Assembly (NCBI GenBank): GCA_023262855.1
Contig: JALQYQ010000020.1
Coordinates: 1 to 56,785, forward strand
DNA from: Crocinitomicaceae bacterium
GTDB taxonomy: Bacteria > Bacteroidota > Bacteroidia > Flavobacteriales_D > Crocinitomicaceae
Direction: 5' to 3'
DNA length: 56,785 bases
Made by a program: the position numbers and the translations under genes. Of the stretch, positions 54,169-56,785 are shown piece by piece. The notes beneath the pieces were generated by a model, which was not told the origin of the DNA, made no database searches, and was given only the letters and a program-made list of their open reading frames with translations. How positions within the stretch are numbered: position 1 is the first letter of the stretch; each line of letters starts with the position of its first letter.

Positions 54169-56785
54169 TTATCGTTGTAAATAAATATATCCTTTGTAAA
54201 CCTCGTACCCTTCTTTTTTAGGATCGAAGATGTAATAGTAAGTTCCCGTTGGCAAGTGTTCTCCACCTAGATTCATATTACTGCTTGAAGTTCCAGTCCA
54301 ATTGTTTTGGTAGTTAGCTGTTTGGAATACAACATTACCCCAACGGTTCAAGATTACAATTTCATTGTCAGGGAATAATTCAATTCCTTCAATGACAAAC
54401 TCATCATTAATTCCATCTCCATCCGGCGTAAATGCTTCAGGGATAATAATATCACATGGGTTCGGACTACATGGATCAAATGGATTACTTCCTTCATTAT
54501 ATTCCTCTCCGTTTGTTACTCCATCTCCGTCACAATCAGCAAGCATCCACTCTGTACTTGGAGTTACTGTTTGATCTGCCACGTTGAATTCACATGGATT
54601 CGTTGGATTCGTTCCGTTTGGTCCAGGTGTTCCGTCACCATCTGGATCGATTTCATCACCATCTGTAACACCATCACCATCCGTGTCTGGATTCAATGGA
54701 TCTGTTCCATTTGGACCAGGTGTTCCATCTCCGTCAGGATCGACCTCTTCACCATTCGTTAATCCATCTCCATCACAATCCAAGTTGTTCCATGCTGCAC
54801 TTGGAGTTACTGTCTGCGAAGCCAATACTAAATCACAAGGATCTGTTCCAATTGTACCATCAGCAAGCTCAGTATCATCTGTCACTCCGTCACCATCTGT
54901 ATCCGGATTCAATGGGTCTGTTCCGTTTGGACCAGGTGTTCCATCTCCATCTGGATCAACTTCTTCACCATTTGTTAATCCATCACCATCACAATCTAAG
55001 TTGTTCCATGCTGCACTTGGAGTTACTGTCTGTGAAGCCAATACAAAATCACAAGGATCTGTTCCAATTGTACCATCAGCAACCTCTGTTCCGTCAGTCA
55101 CACCGTCACCATCTGTATCTGGATTCAATGGATCTGTTCCGTTATTAACTTCCTCACCATTCGTAACACCATCGTTATCACAATCTAAGTTGTTCCATGC
55201 TGCACTTGGAGTTACTGATTGAGAAGCCAAAACGAAATCACAAGGATCTGTTCCAATTGTTCCATCTGTTACCTCAGTTCCATCTGCTACTCCATCACCA
55301 TCTGTGTCTGGATTCAATGGATCTGTTCCATTTGGTCCCGGTGTTCCATCTCCGTCAGGATCTATTTCCTCTTCATTTGTCAATCCATCACCATCACAAT
55401 CTGTTGTCAACCAAGTTGAAGAAACCGTTGACAGATCTTGTAAAGTTGGATCATACGAACATGGATCGTTCGGATTTGTTCCATTCGGTCCAGCAATTCC
55501 ATCACCATCAGGGTCAACTTCTTCACCATTTGTTTCACCATCGCCATCACAATCTGCTGCTAACCACGCTGAAGAAACTGTTGCAAGGTCTTGGTTTGTA
55601 AGGTTGAAACTACATGGATCAAATGGATCTGTTCCGTTTGGACCAGGTGTTCCATCACCATCAGGATCGATTTCATCACCATTTGTTACACCATCTTCGT
55701 CACAATCTGCCAATAAATCGGATGCTGAACAAGGGTTAACTGTGATGAAAATTGTATCATTCACACAAAGTGCTGGTAATGGTGTTCCATCATCACAAAT
55801 TTGAACGACAATTGTATCTTGTCCTACAAAGTTTGTATTTGGTGTATATGTGTAAGTACCATCCGCATTAATAACAATTGTTCCATTGTTAGGAGCATCT
55901 ATTGGAGTTGTTGTTACCACTATATTTCCGTCAACATCTGAGTCACCTGCATCAGTCAAATCACCTGTACCTGTTCCATTATAAGTAACACTTACATTTT
56001 CGTCATCCACAATTGGTCCATCATTGATTGGATTAACTGTAATGAAAATTGTATCATTCACACAAAGTGCTGGTAATGGTGTTCCATCATCACAAATTTG
56101 AACAACAATTGTATCCGCGCCATTAAAGTTTGTTGAAGGAGTATACGTGTATGTTCCACCAGGATTAATAACAATTGTACCATTGTTTGGTCCATCAACT
56201 GGAGTTGTTGTAACAACTAAATTACCATCTAAATCAGAGTCACCAGAGTTTGTTAAATCTCCTGTAGCAGTGCCTTCTTCGTTGATTGTATGCGTTTCAT
56301 TATCAACTACTGGTCCATCGTTTACAGGATTAACAGTTACTGTTAAATTCGCTGAGTTTGATGTCGCACCAGCATTATCAGTGATTGTGTACTGAATTGT
56401 TGCTGTTCCATTGAAATTCGAAGCTGGAGTGAATGTTACATTTCCTGTAGTCGTATTTACAACCCAAGTTCCTTGAGCATTAGTAAACGTTGTTTGTTGA
56501 CCCGGTTGAGTTGGATCCAAGTCAATAGTTCCAACAACTACAGTACCATCAGCATCAGTATCATTTGACTGAACCGAAGATAATACAACTGCTTGATCTT
56601 CATTGGTTGTTGTTGAATTTCCTGTAGCTACTGGTGGTGTGTTCACATCAACAATTGTAACAATTGCTTGTTGTGATCCCGATTCAGTTGCACCATTTCC
56701 TCCTGTTACTGAAGTAATATCTGCAATTACCGTTTCTGATCCTTCGTATACAGCGTCAACTGTTGGATCAATAGTTACTGTTCCT
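54169..56785 (-). CDS. giant T9SS surface protein, calcium-repeat adhesin (5' end outside window)
   Basis: The frame is open to the window edge: 871 codons and a stop are visible. From the N-terminal side there is a Calx-beta-like segment ([13 protein letters not shown]), then two or three cadherin/VCBS-like repeats of about 95 residues ([24 protein letters not shown]... [25 protein letters not shown]). Next comes a long array of thrombospondin type 3-like calcium-binding units (D-x-D-x-[17 protein letters not shown]). The end is a gliding-motility-associated C-terminal domain ([19 protein letters not shown]...[10 protein letters not shown]...GTYYYIF), a type B T9SS signal. It is expected to be a large, calcium-stiffened surface adhesin. 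PorP/SprF and PorE-like genes follow on the same strand. Confidence 0.9.
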   Translation of the reverse strand, partial: GTVTIDPTVDAVYEGSETVIADITSVTGGNGATESGSQQAIVTIVDVNTPPVATGNSTTTNEDQAVVLSSVQSNDTDADGTVVVGTIDLDPTQPGQQTTFTNAQGTWVVNTTTGNVTFTPASNFNGTATIQYTITDNAGATSNSANLTVTVNPVNDGPVVDNETHTINEEGTATGDLTNSGDSDLDGNLVVTTTPVDGPNNGTIVINPGGTYTYTPSTNFNGADTIVVQICDDGTPLPALCVNDTIFITVNPINDGPIVDDENVSVTYNGTGTGDLTDAGDSDVDGNIVVTTTPIDAPNNGTIVINADGTYTYTPNTNFVGQDTIVVQICDDGTPLPALCVNDTIFITVNPCSASDLLADCDEDGVTNGDEIDPDGDGTPGPNGTDPFDPCSFNLTNQDLATVSSAWLAADCDGDGETNGEEVDPDGDGIAGPNGTNPNDPCSYDPTLQDLSTVSSTWLTTDCDGDGLTNEEEIDPDGDGTPGPNGTDPLNPDTDGDGVADGTEVTDGTIGTDPCDFVLASQSVTPSAAWNNLDCDNDGVTNGEEVNNGTDPLNPDTDGDGVTDGTEVADGTIGTDPCDFVLASQTVTPSAAWNNLDCDGDGLTNGEEVDPDGDGTPGPNGTDPLNPDTDGDGVTDDTELADGTIGTDPCDLVLASQTVTPSAAWNNLDCDGDGLTNGEEVDPDGDGTPGPNGTDPLNPDTDGDGVTDGDEIDPDGDGTPGPNGTNPTNPCEFNVADQTVTPSTEWMLADCDGDGVTNGEEYNEGSNPFDPCSPNPCDIIIPEAFTPDGDGINDEFVIEGIELFPDNEIVILNRWGNVVFQTANYQNNWTGTSSSNMNLGGEHLPTGTYYYIFDPKKEGYEVYKGYIYLQR
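54480..55720 (-). repeat. tandem repeats inside the adhesin gene
   Basis: The DNA encodes repeated Asp/Gly-rich units. A block starting with the codons for L-D-C-D recurs at 54781, 54997 and 55186 (periods 216 and 189 bp), with very high nucleotide identity. The shorter block encoding [15 protein letters not shown] recurs several more times. This suggests recent duplication and recombination. Confidence 0.85.

Noticed and set aside
54584..55222. A 212-codon open frame on the plus strand rich in Ser and Pro
   Set aside because: It is the mirror of the Asp/Gly repeat codons of the adhesin gene on the other strand; its repeat pattern is fully explained by that gene.
56644..56646. GTG as the start codon of the adhesin gene
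   Set aside because: The frame stays open with Calx-beta-like sequence up to the window edge and no signal peptide follows the GTG, so the true start is outside the window.

Overview
The window comes from a member of the Bacteroidota, most likely order Flavobacteriales and possibly near Fluviicola/Crocinitomicaceae (the genus guess is inference). Evidence: type IX secretion (T9SS) cargo with type A-like and gliding-type C-terminal domains, a PorP/SprF protein, a PorE-like OmpA protein, a GLPGLI protein beside a TonB-linked outer-membrane barrel, AT-rich DNA, and promoter boxes of the Bacteroidota form TAnnTTTG. No transposase, integrase, phage gene, CRISPR array or rRNA was seen.

Layout. 1-4.8 kb (minus): GLPGLI protein (cut by the window edge), outer-membrane barrel, a small secreted protein and a lipoprotein. 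5-7.9 kb: aldehyde dehydrogenase, DUF779 protein and a convergent AraC regulator. 8-13.2 kb: DOMON-like T9SS protein with an overlapping ankyrin gene, initiator tRNA-Met, a lipase-like hydrolase and a Kelch-like T9SS protein. 13.4-16.6 kb: era, der and a Ppx/GppA phosphatase. 16.6-21.9 kb (minus): two TonB-type proteins and an 1147-residue outer-membrane protein. 22.1-24.4 kb: an overlapping histidine kinase/response regulator pair. 24.6-30 kb: an orphan membrane protein, then a surface-polysaccharide block (FkbM methyltransferase, flippase, Wzz, O-antigen ligase/polymerase). 30-30.7 kb: a GxxExxY nuclease-fold gene between two 69-bp direct repeats. 30.8-41.2 kb: a T9SS protein, then a long minus-strand block (EEP nuclease, EnvC, DUF4292, TPR lipoprotein, nucleotidyltransferase, dUTPase, flippase, enoyl-CoA hydratase, HemJ-like protein). 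41.3-46 kb: lysS, a lectin-domain surface protein and a convergent LacI regulator. 46-50.5 kb (minus): M48 protease, PAP2-like protein, rpoN, asnS. 50.7-56.8 kb (minus): a giant calcium-repeat surface protein (5' end outside the window), PorP/SprF, PorE-like OmpA and a 72-residue protein, apparently one transport module.

The most unusual layer is intergenic. At least ten junctions carry degenerate tandem arrays with 7-bp (once 8-bp) periodicity, built on words such as GATTTGT, GGAGCAT, AATCTGC and AACTTCT. Several begin inside or within 2 bp of a stop codon, two carry a TCCGC-N4-GCGGA hairpin, and some are arranged as inverted pairs. The direct repeats around the GxxExxY gene use a related design (CTTTGCG words folded into a long hairpin). 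REP-like palindromes, TAnnTTTG boxes 4-6 nt from start codons, and two CTAAA-N4-TTTAG operator-like sites before the lectin gene complete the picture.

All functional calls come from reading the translated sequence. No database search or folding program was run.
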